Shown: positions 49,216-59,727, counted from the stretch's first letter. The stretch is DNA of 64,000 bases from Cryobacterium sp. MP_M3 (GCF_015752155.1 NZ_JADOVI010000010.1:62001-126000), one strand, 5' to 3'. Made by a program: numbers and translations. The notes: generated by a model from the sequence alone, not told the origin.

Positions 49216-50023
49216 GACCGCCGGCATCTACCTGGTGCTCGGCCTCGGGGCCGCGTTCACCCTGGCCCCCTTCCTGCTGAGCATCCTCACCGCCTTCAAG
49301 ACTCGGGAGCAGTTCGCCGGGCAGTCCGTGCTGGCCTGGCCGGATCCGTTCACCGTCGACAACATCGTGCGGGTCCTGGCCGGACCGGCCGAGTTCGGCC
49401 GCGCCGTGCTGGTCACCCTGCTCGCGGCCGTGCTGATCCTGATCGGCCAGCTGGTCTGCTCGATCCTCGCTGCCTACGCGTTCGCCCGGGTGGACTTCCC
49501 GGGCCGCCAGGTGTTGTTCTGGGTCTACCTGTCGACGCTGATGATCCCGCCCGTGGTGCTGATCATCCCGCTCTACCTGATGATGACGCAGGCCGGGCTG
49601 CGCAACTCGTTCTGGAGCCTCGTGCTGCCGTTCGCGTTCGCCTCCCCCTACGCGGTCTTCCTCCTGCGGGAGTATTTCCGGGGCATCCCGCAGGAGCTGA
49701 TCGACGCGGCCAGGCTCGACGGGGCGAACACCCTCGACGTGCTGGTGGAGATCGTCGTGCCGTTGTCGAAGCCGATCATCGCGACCCTGACCCTGATCAC
49801 GATCGTCAGCCACTGGAACAGCTTCATGTGGCCGCTCGTGGTCACCACCGGCCCGCAGTGGCGGGTGGTCACCGTGGCGACGGCGTCCCTGCAGAGCCAG
49901 TTCAACGGCAACTGGACCCTCGTGATGGCCGCGACCACGCTGGCCCTGGTGCCCCTGCTGGTGCTCTTCCTCGTCTTCCAGCGGCAGTTCGTGCGTTCCA
50001 TCACCATCTCCGGATTTAAGTAG
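49202..50023 (+). CDS. Sugar ABC transporter permease, MalG-type
   Basis: A 273-residue CUT1 permease with six helices and the EAA loop variant DAARLDGANTLDVLVEIVVP. ATG 49202. It pairs with the preceding permease to form the membrane channel. The binding protein follows after a 45-nt gap that includes GGAC/GAAGG. Confidence 0.92.
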   Translation: MKWTRTAGIYLVLGLGAAFTLAPFLLSILTAFKTREQFAGQSVLAWPDPFTVDNIVRVLAGPAEFGRAVLVTLLAAVLILIGQLVCSILAAYAFARVDFPGRQVLFWVYLSTLMIPPVVLIIPLYLMMTQAGLRNSFWSLVLPFAFASPYAVFLLREYFRGIPQELIDAARLDGANTLDVLVEIVVPLSKPIIATLTLITIVSHWNSFMWPLVVTTGPQWRVVTVATASLQSQFNGNWTLVMAATTLALVPLLVLFLVFQRQFVRSITISGFK

Positions 50024-50068
50024 GCTTAGGGCTTCCCGGCTTCGGCCGGACTCCCCCGAAGGACACCA

Positions 50069-51403
50069 ATGCCCAAGCGTTCAACAGTCATCGCCGCCAG
50101 CGCGCTTGCCGCGGTGCTCGTCATAGCCGGGGCGGTGACGGCACTGACCGTCGGCGGCCAGGCCTCCGCCGCAAAGACGAAAGTGACCGTGCGGCTGTGG
50201 GATGACCAGGTCGCCAAGGCGTATGAGGCATCCTTCGCCGCTTTCGAGAAGAAGAACCCGGACATCGACGTGACGGTGACCGTGATCCCGTGGGCCGACT
50301 ACTGGACGAAACTGCGCACCGACGTGGCCGGCAAGAATGTCGACGACGTCTTCTGGGTGGACGGCGGCGACTACCCGGCCTATGCCGACGCCGGAGCACT
50401 GTTGAACATCGACAAGGCGCTGGGCGCGGATGCCGCGGCCGCCTGGTCCCCGGCCGTCGTCAAGCAGTACACCCGGGACGGTGTGCTCTGGGGGGTGCCG
50501 CAGCTCGCCGACCCCGGCATCGCCGTGTACTACAACGCCGACCTGCTCGCCGAGGCGGGCCTGACTCCGGCCGACGTCGCGGACCTCCGCTGGGACCCGA
50601 CCGGCGCCGCGGACACGCTGCTGCCGACGCTGAAGAAGCTGACGAAGGACACCAACGGGACCACGGCCGACAGCCCCGGCTTCGACGGAACCAGCCTGGC
50701 GCAGTACGGCTACAACGCCGGTTACGACCTGCAGGCCATGCTGCTGAACTACGTCGCCTCCGGCGGGGCGACCTTCCAGGACGGCGAGGAGTACTCTTTC
50801 GCGTCCCCGAAGGGGACGGCGGCGTTCCAGTACCTCGTCGACCTGATCAACACCGCTCACGTGGCGCCGTCGGCGGCCGACACGAACACCAACGGCGACT
50901 TCAGCCGCGACCAGTTCCTGCAGGGCAAGATGGCGCTGTTCCAGAGCGGCGTCTACAACCTCGCCAACGTCAACGACGGCGCCTCCTTCCCCTGGGGCGT
51001 CACCCGGCTCCCTTCCGGCCCGGCCGGAGCGATCAGCGGCGTGGACGGCATCGTGGCCGCCGGCAGCACCTCCTCCGCCCATCCCGCCGAGACGAAGAGA
51101 GTGCTCGAATGGCTCGGCAGCGCCCGGGGATCGAGCTACATCGGCGCCAACGGGTCCGCGTCCCCGGCCGTCACGGCCGCCCAGGCCGACTACACCGCCT
51201 ACTGGGCCGCCAGGAAGGTGGACATCAAAGCGTTCTACGACGTGCTCGAGAACGGCTCCGCGCCCGCCATCACGGGCGGCGGCTGGCCCGCCGCCGACAA
51301 CGCGATGCGACCGCTGCTCCAGGAGGTCTTCCTCGGCCGCACTCCCGTCGCCGAGGGTGTGAAGGCCGCGCAGGACGCCGCCAACGCCGCCGTGGCCAAA
51401 TAG
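50069..51403 (+). CDS. ABC transporter extracellular sugar-binding protein
   Basis: A 444-residue family 1 solute-binding protein: VTVRLWDDQVAKAYEASFAAF near the start, VDDVFWVDGGDYPAYADAG, and ALFQSGVYNLANV. The N-terminus has a signal-anchor helix (about 7-27) ending VGGQASAAK, with no lipobox cysteine, unusual for a Gram-positive binding protein. It may be tethered by an uncleaved helix. It is the last gene of the operon; the usual order puts it first. No ATPase gene is present, so a shared MsmK/UgpC-type ATPase is likely. Confidence 0.9.
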   Translation: MPKRSTVIAASALAAVLVIAGAVTALTVGGQASAAKTKVTVRLWDDQVAKAYEASFAAFEKKNPDIDVTVTVIPWADYWTKLRTDVAGKNVDDVFWVDGGDYPAYADAGALLNIDKALGADAAAAWSPAVVKQYTRDGVLWGVPQLADPGIAVYYNADLLAEAGLTPADVADLRWDPTGAADTLLPTLKKLTKDTNGTTADSPGFDGTSLAQYGYNAGYDLQAMLLNYVASGGATFQDGEEYSFASPKGTAAFQYLVDLINTAHVAPSAADTNTNGDFSRDQFLQGKMALFQSGVYNLANVNDGASFPWGVTRLPSGPAGAISGVDGIVAAGSTSSAHPAETKRVLEWLGSARGSSYIGANGSASPAVTAAQADYTAYWAARKVDIKAFYDVLENGSAPAITGGGWPAADNAMRPLLQEVFLGRTPVAEGVKAAQDAANAAVAK

Positions 51404-51487
51404 GCGCAGCGCGGTCCGCTCTGCGGAGCCTCTTTCTCCCTACGCTTCTGCCGGGGCTCGGCTCCAGTTCGCCGACAGATACCTTTT

Positions 51488-51525
51488 CGGTCGAGCCCGA
51501 CCGGTACGTCCGTCGGACTCGACCG
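51488..51525. repeat. Family-2 palindromic repeat (left copy)
   Basis: CGGTCGAGCCCGAC (51488-51501) and GTCGGACTCGACCG (51512-51525) are inverted arms with one mismatch around a 10-nt loop. Preceded by CTTTT, like the mirror of the right copy. Confidence 0.88.
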
Positions 51526-51641
51526 GAACGGTAGAACTCGACGCCCAGGGGGTGGTCCTCCACAAGGGGCAACCTCGGGCTGGTGTGCACGAGGGCGGCT
51601 GGCTCCGGTGCTGATGAGCACCACGTCGCCATGATCGGCGG

Positions 51642-52628
51642 GTGGACACACGCGACTTCCTGCATCCGACAGCCCTGTCCCTGACGCGCCGCCGCAGCCT
51701 CGTCGGGCTGGACGGACGCGATCTCCGCCGCGGGCGTGAACGAGGCGAACAGGTCCGGATGCTGCGGGGCGTCTACGTCCCCGCCGACGTGTGGCAGGCG
51801 GCCGACGACGACGAACAGTACCTGATGCGCATTCAGGCGGCCGTGCTGACGCGGCGCAGCCAGCCGGTGCTTTCCCACCACTCGGCAGCTCGCGTGTGGG
51901 GTCTGCCGATAGTGGGCCCGTGGCCTGCCGAGGTGCATTTCCTCCTCCCCGCCGGCACCAAGCGACGGACCCACGCTTGGGTCGTCTGGCACCACGACAA
52001 TTTCTGTGACGACGAGGTCGTCGAGTTGGACGGCTATCTGGTCACCAGCCGCCTGCGCACGATGGTCGATCTCGCACGCACGACTCCTTTCGCCTCCGCT
52101 GTGGCTACTCTCGACGCCGGGCTTCGCTCGCCCTATCTCCTGCCGACCGGGGAACGTAGCGAGACGATCGCCCAGGACGAGCTCCGGGAGGCCGTGGCAC
52201 GGCTCGGGTCCGCGCGCGGATGCCGCGCCGCCCGCGTTGCCGCCGACTTCGCCGACGGGGAGTCGGGTTCGACGGGAGAATCAGTCAGCCGAGCGAACAT
52301 CCACCTCAGCGGCATGCCCGCTCCTCTGCTCCAGGTCGTCTACCCGATTCCCGGCGGCGGCGAGGACAGGGTCGACTTCACCTGGGAGGCACGCCACCAC
52401 ATCCGTCAGTTGACCCTGCTCGGTGAGTTCGACGGCAAGGTGAAATACACCCGCGACCAATACCTCGCCGGCCGGACCATTGAAGAGGTCGTCTGGATCG
52501 AAAAGGTCAGGGAGGACCGACTCCGGGCCCCGAATCGGGGAATGGCTCGCTGGCTCTGGGCCGTTGCGGTGAGTCCGACGAGACTCCGGACCCTGCTCAT
52601 CGCCGCCGGGCTGAGGCCTGAGCGGTGA
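51642..52628 (+). CDS. AbiEi/DUF559-like protein, putative nuclease-fold C-terminus
   Basis: A 328-residue protein. The N-terminal part (about 30-130, VRMLRGVYVPADVW then LSHHSAARVWGLP) resembles the winged-helix region of AbiEi-type antitoxins and similar transcription factors. The C-terminal part (about 230-328) has VDFTWE, GEFDGKVKY and EEVVWIEKVREDRLR, a pattern like the restriction-endonuclease fold of DUF559/Vsr proteins (Asp, then ExK). GTG 51642. It stands alone, bracketed by two palindromic repeats. No AbiEii-like toxin is adjacent. Function not established. Confidence 0.75.
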   Translation: MDTRDFLHPTALSLTRRRSLVGLDGRDLRRGRERGEQVRMLRGVYVPADVWQAADDDEQYLMRIQAAVLTRRSQPVLSHHSAARVWGLPIVGPWPAEVHFLLPAGTKRRTHAWVVWHHDNFCDDEVVELDGYLVTSRLRTMVDLARTTPFASAVATLDAGLRSPYLLPTGERSETIAQDELREAVARLGSARGCRAARVAADFADGESGSTGESVSRANIHLSGMPAPLLQVVYPIPGGGEDRVDFTWEARHHIRQLTLLGEFDGKVKYTRDQYLAGRTIEEVVWIEKVREDRLRAPNRGMARWLWAVAVSPTRLRTLLIAAGLRPER

Positions 52629-52653
52629 CCTTCCGCGGCCAATCCGCCCTTTG

Positions 52654-52691
52654 CGGTCGAGACCGACCGGTCCGCAGGTCGGTCTCGACCG
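52654..52691. repeat. Family-2 palindromic repeat (right copy)
   Basis: CGGTCGAGACCGACC (52654-52668) and GGTCGGTCTCGACCG (52677-52691), a perfect 15-bp stem with an 8-nt loop, then AAAAGG. Confidence 0.92.
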
Positions 52692-52893
52692 AAAAGGTGG
52701 ATCTCGGCGGCAGGGAGAGGCGAATCGTCGGCGCGGAGGGCGCCGGGTCGGAGCGGTGGCGAACTGGCGCGGCATCCGGTAGTCTTGGCAGGTTGTCTGC
52801 GCGCCGGAATCCCGGCCTCCGCGTTCGACACATGCACAACCCTCCTGTTGCAGAGATTCTGCAGCCGTTTAGTCCGAAGGAGGTGGGTTAGTC

Positions 52894-53439
52894 ATGCATC
52901 AGTACGAGTTGATGGTTATCCTCGATCCCGAGATCGATGAGCGCACCGTAGCTCCCAGCCTTGACAAGTTCCTCAACGTTGTTCGCAACGATGGTGGAAC
53001 GATTGACAAGGTTGACGTTTGGGGTCGCCGCCGTCTCGCATACGAGATCAACAAGAAGACCGAGGGCATCTATGCCGTCGTCGACTTCACCGCGAACGCT
53101 TCTGCGACGGCCGAGCTCGACCGCCAGTTGAAGCTGTCCGAGGCAGTCATGCGCACCAAGGTTCTCCGCGCAGAAGAAGGCATCGCCCAGGTTGCCGTCG
53201 CGAGCAAGCTTGCCGCCGAGAAGGCCGCCCGCAAGGCAGCCAACCCGAAGGTCATCGCAGCCAAGGCTGAAGCCGCCGCTGCCGCTCCCGCCGCCAAGGT
53301 CGCCGCATCCGTGAAGCCCGCATCGGCATCCGCCGCCGCGGCCGTCAAGGCTGCTCCTGCCAAGGTCGACGCTCCTGCCGCGACGGAAGCCGACGCTCCC
53401 GCCGCTGCCGTGCCCGCCGACAAGGCAAGCGACAAGTAG
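52894..53439 (+). CDS. rpsF: Ribosomal protein bS6 with long C-terminal extension
   Basis: A 181-residue protein. Residues 1-100 are bS6 ([39 protein letters not shown]). Residues about 105-181 are an Ala/Lys/Pro-rich tail without aromatic residues; typical bS6 is about 96-100 residues. The strong ribosome-binding site AAGGAGGTG ends about 9 nt before ATG 52894. It is first in rpsF-ssb-rpsR-rplI and binds 16S rRNA beside bS18. Confidence 0.96.
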   Translation: MHQYELMVILDPEIDERTVAPSLDKFLNVVRNDGGTIDKVDVWGRRRLAYEINKKTEGIYAVVDFTANASATAELDRQLKLSEAVMRTKVLRAEEGIAQVAVASKLAAEKAARKAANPKVIAAKAEAAAAAPAAKVAASVKPASASAAAAVKAAPAKVDAPAATEADAPAAAVPADKASDK

Positions 53440-53442
53440 CCC

Positions 53443-53946
53443 ATGGCCGGCGAGACCGTAATCACCGTAGTGGGCAACCTCACCAGCGACCCGGAGCTGC
53501 GTTACACGCAGAACGGACTGGCGGTTGCCAACTTCACCATCGCATCCACTCCGCGCAATTTCGATCGCGCATCGAGCGAGTGGAAAGATGGTGAGTCGTT
53601 GTTCCTGCGTGCGAGCGTCTGGCGTGAATTCGCCGAGCACGTTGCAGGGTCACTGACCAAGGGTTCCCGAGTCATCGCTACCGGGCGTCTCAAGCAGCGT
53701 TCGTATGAGACGAAGGAAGGCGAGAAGCGCACGAGCATGGAGCTTGAGATCGACGAAATTGGTCCTTCGCTGCGCTACGCCACCGCTTCGCTCACCCGCG
53801 CGCAGTCATCGTCCTCTCCCCGTGGCGGCGGCGCGCCTGCCGTCTCCGGGAACGACGAGCCCTGGGCAGCCACCGCCCCCGCCGCGAACACCGGCGGAGA
53901 CGTGTGGAACACTCCGGGCAACTTCAGCGACGAGACACCCTTCTAA
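53443..53946 (+). CDS. ssb: Single-stranded DNA-binding protein
   Basis: A 167-residue SSB: OB fold (about 1-110, starting [19 protein letters not shown]), a Gly/Ala/Pro linker and the acidic tip DETPF, which recruits partners. ATG 53443 is 3 nt after rpsF. Its location between rpsF and rpsR is the classical one. Confidence 0.97.
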   Translation: MAGETVITVVGNLTSDPELRYTQNGLAVANFTIASTPRNFDRASSEWKDGESLFLRASVWREFAEHVAGSLTKGSRVIATGRLKQRSYETKEGEKRTSMELEIDEIGPSLRYATASLTRAQSSSSPRGGGAPAVSGNDEPWAATAPAANTGGDVWNTPGNFSDETPF

Positions 53947-54000
53947 GCCAGGCCCCCGGGCAGCTGGCTGAAAAACTCTTCTTAAGAAAGTAAGGAAATC

Positions 54001-54264
54001 ATGGCTGGAAAGTCGAGCGGCGACCGCCGCAAGCCGCTCCGCGGAGCTAAGGGTGGCAAGAATGCCGCTCCCGCGAAGTCGATCCGGGTTGGTGTCATCG
54101 ATTACAAGGATGTCCCCACCCTTCGCAAGTTCATCTCCGAGCGTGGAAAGATCCGCGCCCGCCGCATCACCGGTGTCTCCGTCCAGGAGCAGCGTCTGAT
54201 CGCCCGTGCCGTCAAGAACGCCCGTGAAATGGCGTTGTTGCCTTACGCCGGCTCAGGCAGGTAG
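54001..54264 (+). CDS. rpsR: Ribosomal protein bS18
   Basis: An 87-residue protein with [19 protein letters not shown] and [19 protein letters not shown]. The N-terminus is basic and has no cysteines, i.e. a zinc-independent form. AGAAAGTAAGGAA precedes ATG 54001. Confidence 0.97.
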   Translation: MAGKSSGDRRKPLRGAKGGKNAAPAKSIRVGVIDYKDVPTLRKFISERGKIRARRITGVSVQEQRLIARAVKNAREMALLPYAGSGR

Positions 54265-54273
54265 GGAACCCAC

Positions 54274-54723
54274 ATGTCAAAAATCATTCTGACGCACGAG
54301 GTCTCCGGCCTCGGAGCACCCGGTGACATCGTCGAGGTCAAGAACGGGTACGCCCGTAACTACCTCTACCCGCAGGGGTTCGCCGTGTCCTGGACCCGCG
54401 GTGGCGAGAAGCAGATCGAACAGATCAAAGCAGCTCGCGTAGCCCGTGAGCACGCCACCCTCGAAGAGGCGCAGGCACTCAAGGCCGCACTCGAGAACGC
54501 CAAGGTCAAGCTGGTCGTCAAGGCCGGCGAAGGCGGACGCCTCTTCGGGTCCGTCAAGCAGTCCGACGTGGCCGAGGCAGTCGCGGCTGCCGGACTCGGT
54601 GCCATCGACAAGCGCAAGATCGAGCTCAGCCCGGTCAAGATGACCGGTGAGCACAAGGCAACGGTTCGTCTTCGTGACGAGCTCAGCGCGACCATCACCC
54701 TCCTGGTGGTAGCCGCAAAGTAA
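54274..54723 (+). CDS. rplI: Ribosomal protein bL9
   Basis: A 149-residue two-domain bL9: [31 protein letters not shown], a long central helix and the C-terminal domain. ATG 54274 is 9 nt after rpsR. A strong terminator follows. Confidence 0.97.
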   Translation: MSKIILTHEVSGLGAPGDIVEVKNGYARNYLYPQGFAVSWTRGGEKQIEQIKAARVAREHATLEEAQALKAALENAKVKLVVKAGEGGRLFGSVKQSDVAEAVAAAGLGAIDKRKIELSPVKMTGEHKATVRLRDELSATITLLVVAAK

Positions 54724-54737
54724 GCCTGCGGAACGAA

Positions 54738-54780
54738 AGTAGCGGTGGGGTCCGAAAGGACCCCACCGTTACTCCTTTTT
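54738..54780 (+). terminator. Terminator of the rpsF-rplI operon
   Basis: CGGTGGGGTCC (54743-54753), tetraloop GAAA, GGACCCCACCG (54758-54768). The stem extends to about 16 bp with one G-U pair and is followed by CCTTTTT. Confidence 0.95.
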
Positions 54781-55162
54781 AACCCCCGCGTATCCCCCTA
54801 CTTCGGGGGCATTTCAGATGCTGAAAGCGAGCTTTTGTACACAGGGCACGTCTCATAATCCCAACGTTCAAGGCGTAGTTGAGACAAGTTTTTACACACA
54901 GCTGTGAATAGATTTAAATGCAGGTCAAATGCCATTTTTCGACACAAGCTCTTAAGTTGTCCACAGATGAGTGCACAGCTTGTGCACACGACACACGGCG
55001 TTTCGCCCAGATTCTCCACAGTCTTATCCACAGGGTGGTTTGGTCCCTGTGAAGACGCGTCCGTATCGTGGGCACGCGGCCGATTCATGGTGTGCACGGG
55101 GTGCGGACAGGTGTTGTCGGTGGGCCCTGATAGACCAGCACCGGGAATAGAAGGAGGCACGG
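54781..55162. promoter_or_regulatory. DnaA-box cluster upstream of dnaB
   Basis: No gene in this 380-nt stretch. It contains TGTGAATAG (54903), TTGTCCACA (54957-54965), TTCTCCACA (55012-55020) and a perfect TTATCCACA (55024-55032), and AT-rich DNA at about 54830-54960 (TAGATTTAAATG, CATTTTTC). It presumably holds the dnaB promoter; the boxes suggest DnaA control or an accessory DnaA-binding locus. Confidence 0.65.
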
Positions 55163-56554
55163 GTGTCGATCGCTCACTTGGGTCTGGCAGACAAGCGCGG
55201 AGCAGATGCGCGCGGCGGAGCCGAGACCCGGCACACGGAGCGCACCCTCCCCCACGACCTCCTCGCAGAGCAGAGTGCCCTCGGCGGAATGATGCTCAGC
55301 AAAGATGCCGTCGCCGACGTCGTCGAGACCGTCCGGGCCGCGGACTTCTACATCCCCAAACACGAGATCATCTTCGACGCGATCCTCTCGCTCTACGCGC
55401 AGGGTGAGCCGACCGACGTCATCGCGGTCACCGACGAGCTCACCAAGCTCGGCGAACTGTCCAGGGCCGGCGGCGCCGACTACCTGCACACCCTCACCAG
55501 CCTGGTTCCGACCGCGGCCAACGCGGGCTTCTACTCCTCGATCGTCGCCGAACGGGCGTTGCTGCGCCGACTGGTCGAGGCGGGCACCCGCATCGCCCAG
55601 ATGGGCTACTCCGGCGAGGGCGAGGTGCTCGACCTGGTGAACACGGCCCAGGCCGAGATCTACGCCGTCACCGGCGGCACAGAAACCGAAGACTACGTGC
55701 CGTTGACGGATGCCGTGACGGCCGCCATCGACGAGATCGAGGCCGCCAAGCTCAAGGACGGCCAGATGACCGGGGTGCCGACCGGCTTCGCTGACATGGA
55801 CGAGCTCACCAACGGCTTCCACCCTGGCCAGTTGATCATCGTGGCGGCCCGCCCGGCCCTCGGCAAGTCCACACTGGCCCTCGACTTCGCCCGGGCCGCG
55901 TCGATCAAACACGACATGCCCAGCATCTTCTTCTCCCTGGAAATGGGCCGCAGCGAGATCGCGATGCGCCTGCTCGCCGCCGAGGCCTCCGTACCGCTGC
56001 AGAGCATGCGCAAGGGATCTGTCGACGCCCGGGACTGGACCACGATCGCGGCCACCCGCGGCCGCATCAATGACGCCCCGCTCTACATCGACGACAGCCC
56101 CAACATGACGCTGGTCGAGATCCGGGCCAAATGCCGTCGGCTCAAGCAGCGCGTCGGCTTGAAAATGGTCATCATCGACTACCTGCAGCTGATGACGTCA
56201 GGCAAGAAGGTGGAGTCCCGCCAGCAGGAGGTCAGTGAGTTCTCGCGGGCGCTCAAGCTGATGGCCAAGGAACTACAGGTTCCCGTGATCGCGCTGTCCC
56301 AGCTGAACCGTGGCCCCGAACAGCGTGCAGACAAGATGCCTGCCATCTCCGACCTCCGAGAGTCCGGCTCGCTCGAGCAGGATGCCGACATGGTCATCCT
56401 CCTGCACCGCGAGAGCGCCTACGAGAAAGACAATCCGCGCGCGGGCGAGGCCGACCTCATCGTTGCCAAGCACCGCAACGGTCCCACCCGCACGGTCACG
56501 GTCGCGTTCCACGGCCACTACTCGCGCTTCGCGGACATGGTGCCGGGGGCCTAA
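55163..56554 (+). CDS. dnaB: Replicative DNA helicase DnaB
   Basis: A 463-residue hexameric helicase. The N-terminal domain (about 30-150) has LPHDLLAEQSALGGMMLSKD; the RecA-like domain has Walker A ARPALGKST, FFSLEMGRSEIAMRL, Walker B VIIDYLQLM and RESGSLEQDADMVI. No intein is present. GTG 55163 has AAGGAGG upstream. DciA, encoded near the origin, is the probable loader. Confidence 0.97.
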   Translation: MSIAHLGLADKRGADARGGAETRHTERTLPHDLLAEQSALGGMMLSKDAVADVVETVRAADFYIPKHEIIFDAILSLYAQGEPTDVIAVTDELTKLGELSRAGGADYLHTLTSLVPTAANAGFYSSIVAERALLRRLVEAGTRIAQMGYSGEGEVLDLVNTAQAEIYAVTGGTETEDYVPLTDAVTAAIDEIEAAKLKDGQMTGVPTGFADMDELTNGFHPGQLIIVAARPALGKSTLALDFARAASIKHDMPSIFFSLEMGRSEIAMRLLAAEASVPLQSMRKGSVDARDWTTIAATRGRINDAPLYIDDSPNMTLVEIRAKCRRLKQRVGLKMVIIDYLQLMTSGKKVESRQQEVSEFSRALKLMAKELQVPVIALSQLNRGPEQRADKMPAISDLRESGSLEQDADMVILLHRESAYEKDNPRAGEADLIVAKHRNGPTRTVTVAFHGHYSRFADMVPGA

Positions 56555-56620
56555 CAACCCGGGCACCGGACCGTCCGGAGGGTTCCAGGTTCACCGGACT
56601 CCCAGCCATCCCCGTCATTC

Positions 56621-56656
56621 CATTCCCGCACCGGTACCCATTCCCGCATCGGTACG
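56621..56656. repeat. Two 18-nt direct repeats upstream of pntAA
   Basis: CATTCCCGCACCGGTACC (56621-56638) and CATTCCCGCATCGGTACG (56639-56656), head to tail, about 140 nt before the pntAA start. They could be a regulator-binding site or slippage. Confidence 0.7.
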
Positions 56657-56795
56657 CGGTGGCGACGCGCGCGTGCGATCATATTCGCCGAGCGGCAAAC
56701 GATCACCGCTACGCTACGAATGGGGCGTAAGTGCCGCGCAAGCGTTCGGAACGGTCCGTGCTCGCTCGTGGCTGGGCGCCACGGAGGAGACGCGC

Positions 56796-57955
<1,160 letters not shown>

Positions 57956-57956
<1 letters not shown>

Positions 57957-58267
57957 TGGATCCCGTCACCCTGCTGACCGTCGTCGTCCTGGCGGTGTTC
58001 GTCGGCTTCGAGGTCGTCTCCAAGGTCTCGAGCACCCTGCACACGCCCCTGATGAGCGGCGCGAACGCGATCCACGGCATCATTCTGATCGGTGCCATCA
58101 CGGTCGCCGGTCAGAGCCTGAACCCGTGGCTGCTCACGGTCGCCCTGATCGCCGTCGTGCTCGCGACCGCCAACCTGGTCGGCGGCTTCGTCGTCACCGA
58201 CCGGATGCTCAAGATGTTCGCCCCCCGCAAACCGGCCGGCGCTGACGCGAAGGACGCAAAGAAATGA
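57956..58267 (+). CDS. NAD(P) transhydrogenase subunit alpha 2 (PntAB)
   Basis: A 103-residue membrane subunit with three helices and HTPLMSGANAIHGIILIGA, the conserved segment of the proton channel. ATG 57956 overlaps the pntAA stop by 1 nt (TGATG) and has ACGGAGAA upstream. The C-terminal tail is Lys/Ala-rich. Confidence 0.94.
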
Positions 58268-59637
58268 GCCTGCTCTCCCCCGAGTGGACCGGCCTGCTCT
58301 ACCTGGTCGCCGCAGTCTGCTTCATCCTCGCCCTGCGCGGGCTGTCGTCTCCGAAGACCGCCCGACGCGGCAACCTGATCGGAGCCGCGGGCGCGCTGCT
58401 CGCCGTCGTCACGGTGTTCCTCTCCGCCCGGATCGAGAACATCCCGGCTATCCTGATCTCCATCGCCGTCGGTTCGGCGATCGCCGCCCCGGTCTCCCGC
58501 CGGGTCGAGATGACGCAGATGCCCCAGCTCGTCGCGCTGTTCAACGGCGTCGGCGGAGGAGCGGCCGCCCTCGTCGCGATGCTCGAGCTCGGCAACAGCG
58601 GCGAGCCGTGGGCCAAGGTGGCCGTGGTCTTCACGATGCTCGTCGGCGCCGTCTCGTTCTCCGGGTCGGCCGTCACCGTCGGCAAGCTGCAGGGCCTGAT
58701 CAGCTCCCGCCCGCTCGTCTTCCCGGGGCTCGCTCTTGTGATGGGCGCAATCGTGCTCGTGGCCCTCGTCGCCGGCGGTTTCGTCGTCGCGACCGGCGCC
58801 GCGCTCTGGGCGGTCATCCTCCTCGCCATCGGCCTCATCGCAGGTGCCCTGCTCGTGCTGCCGGTCGGCGGCGCCGACGTTCCGATCGTCATCTCGCTGC
58901 TCAACGCGTTCACCGGCCTTGCGGTCGCCGCCTCCGGCATCGTGCTCGGCAACCTGCTTCTCGTCGTGGCCGGCACCCTCGTCGGCGCGAGCGGCACCAT
59001 CCTCACCCGGGCCATGGCCTCGGCGATGGGCCGCGGGGTCAGCGGCATCCTCTTCGGCGCGTTCAAGGGCGGCTCGACGGCGGGGTCGACCACCCAGAGC
59101 GACCGCCCGGTGCGCACGTCCAACCCCGAGGACGTGGCGGTGCTGCTCAACTACGCCCAGCGGGTCGTGATCGTGCCCGGCTACGGCCTCGCCGTGGCGC
59201 AGGGGCAGCACACGATCGCCGAACTGGCCACCACGCTCGAGGCGCGCGGCGTGGAGGTCGTCTTCGCCATCCACCCGGTCGCCGGGCGGATGCCGGGCCA
59301 CATGAACGTGCTGCTCGCCGAGGCGAACGTGCCCTACGAGTCGCTCCGGGAGATGGCCGAGGTCAACCCCGAGTTCAAGAACACCGACGTCGCCCTCGTC
59401 GTCGGGGCCAACGACGTCGTCAACCCCGCAGCGAAGACGTCTCCCGGCTCACCGATCTACGGCATGCCGATCCTCGACGTCGGCGAGGCCCGCCAGGTCG
59501 TCTTCCTCAAGCGGTCGATGCGCCCGGGCTTCGCCGGGATCGAGAACGAGCTTCTCTACGACCCGAAGACCAGCCTGCTCTTCGGCGACGCCAAGGACTC
59601 GCTGACCAAGATGCTCGGCGCCGTCAACGCCCTGTGA
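58264..59637 (+). CDS. pntB: NAD(P) transhydrogenase subunit beta
   Basis: A 457-residue subunit. An N-terminal membrane part of about eight to nine helices (with PQLVALFNGVGGGAAALVAM) is followed by the NADP(H)-binding domain with VIVPGYGLAVAQGQH, HPVAGRMPGHMNVLLAEA and VGANDVVNPAA. It overlaps PntAB by ATGA. Confidence 0.96.
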   Translation: MSLLSPEWTGLLYLVAAVCFILALRGLSSPKTARRGNLIGAAGALLAVVTVFLSARIENIPAILISIAVGSAIAAPVSRRVEMTQMPQLVALFNGVGGGAAALVAMLELGNSGEPWAKVAVVFTMLVGAVSFSGSAVTVGKLQGLISSRPLVFPGLALVMGAIVLVALVAGGFVVATGAALWAVILLAIGLIAGALLVLPVGGADVPIVISLLNAFTGLAVAASGIVLGNLLLVVAGTLVGASGTILTRAMASAMGRGVSGILFGAFKGGSTAGSTTQSDRPVRTSNPEDVAVLLNYAQRVVIVPGYGLAVAQGQHTIAELATTLEARGVEVVFAIHPVAGRMPGHMNVLLAEANVPYESLREMAEVNPEFKNTDVALVVGANDVVNPAAKTSPGSPIYGMPILDVGEARQVVFLKRSMRPGFAGIENELLYDPKTSLLFGDAKDSLTKMLGAVNAL

Positions 59638-59727
59638 ACGTCGGGGCGGTCCAGCCACGCGCAGCCTGACCGGAGGCGCGCCGCGTAGACTGAACCAGTC
59701 CTAACCCGTTACGAAAGAGGTTGCCGC

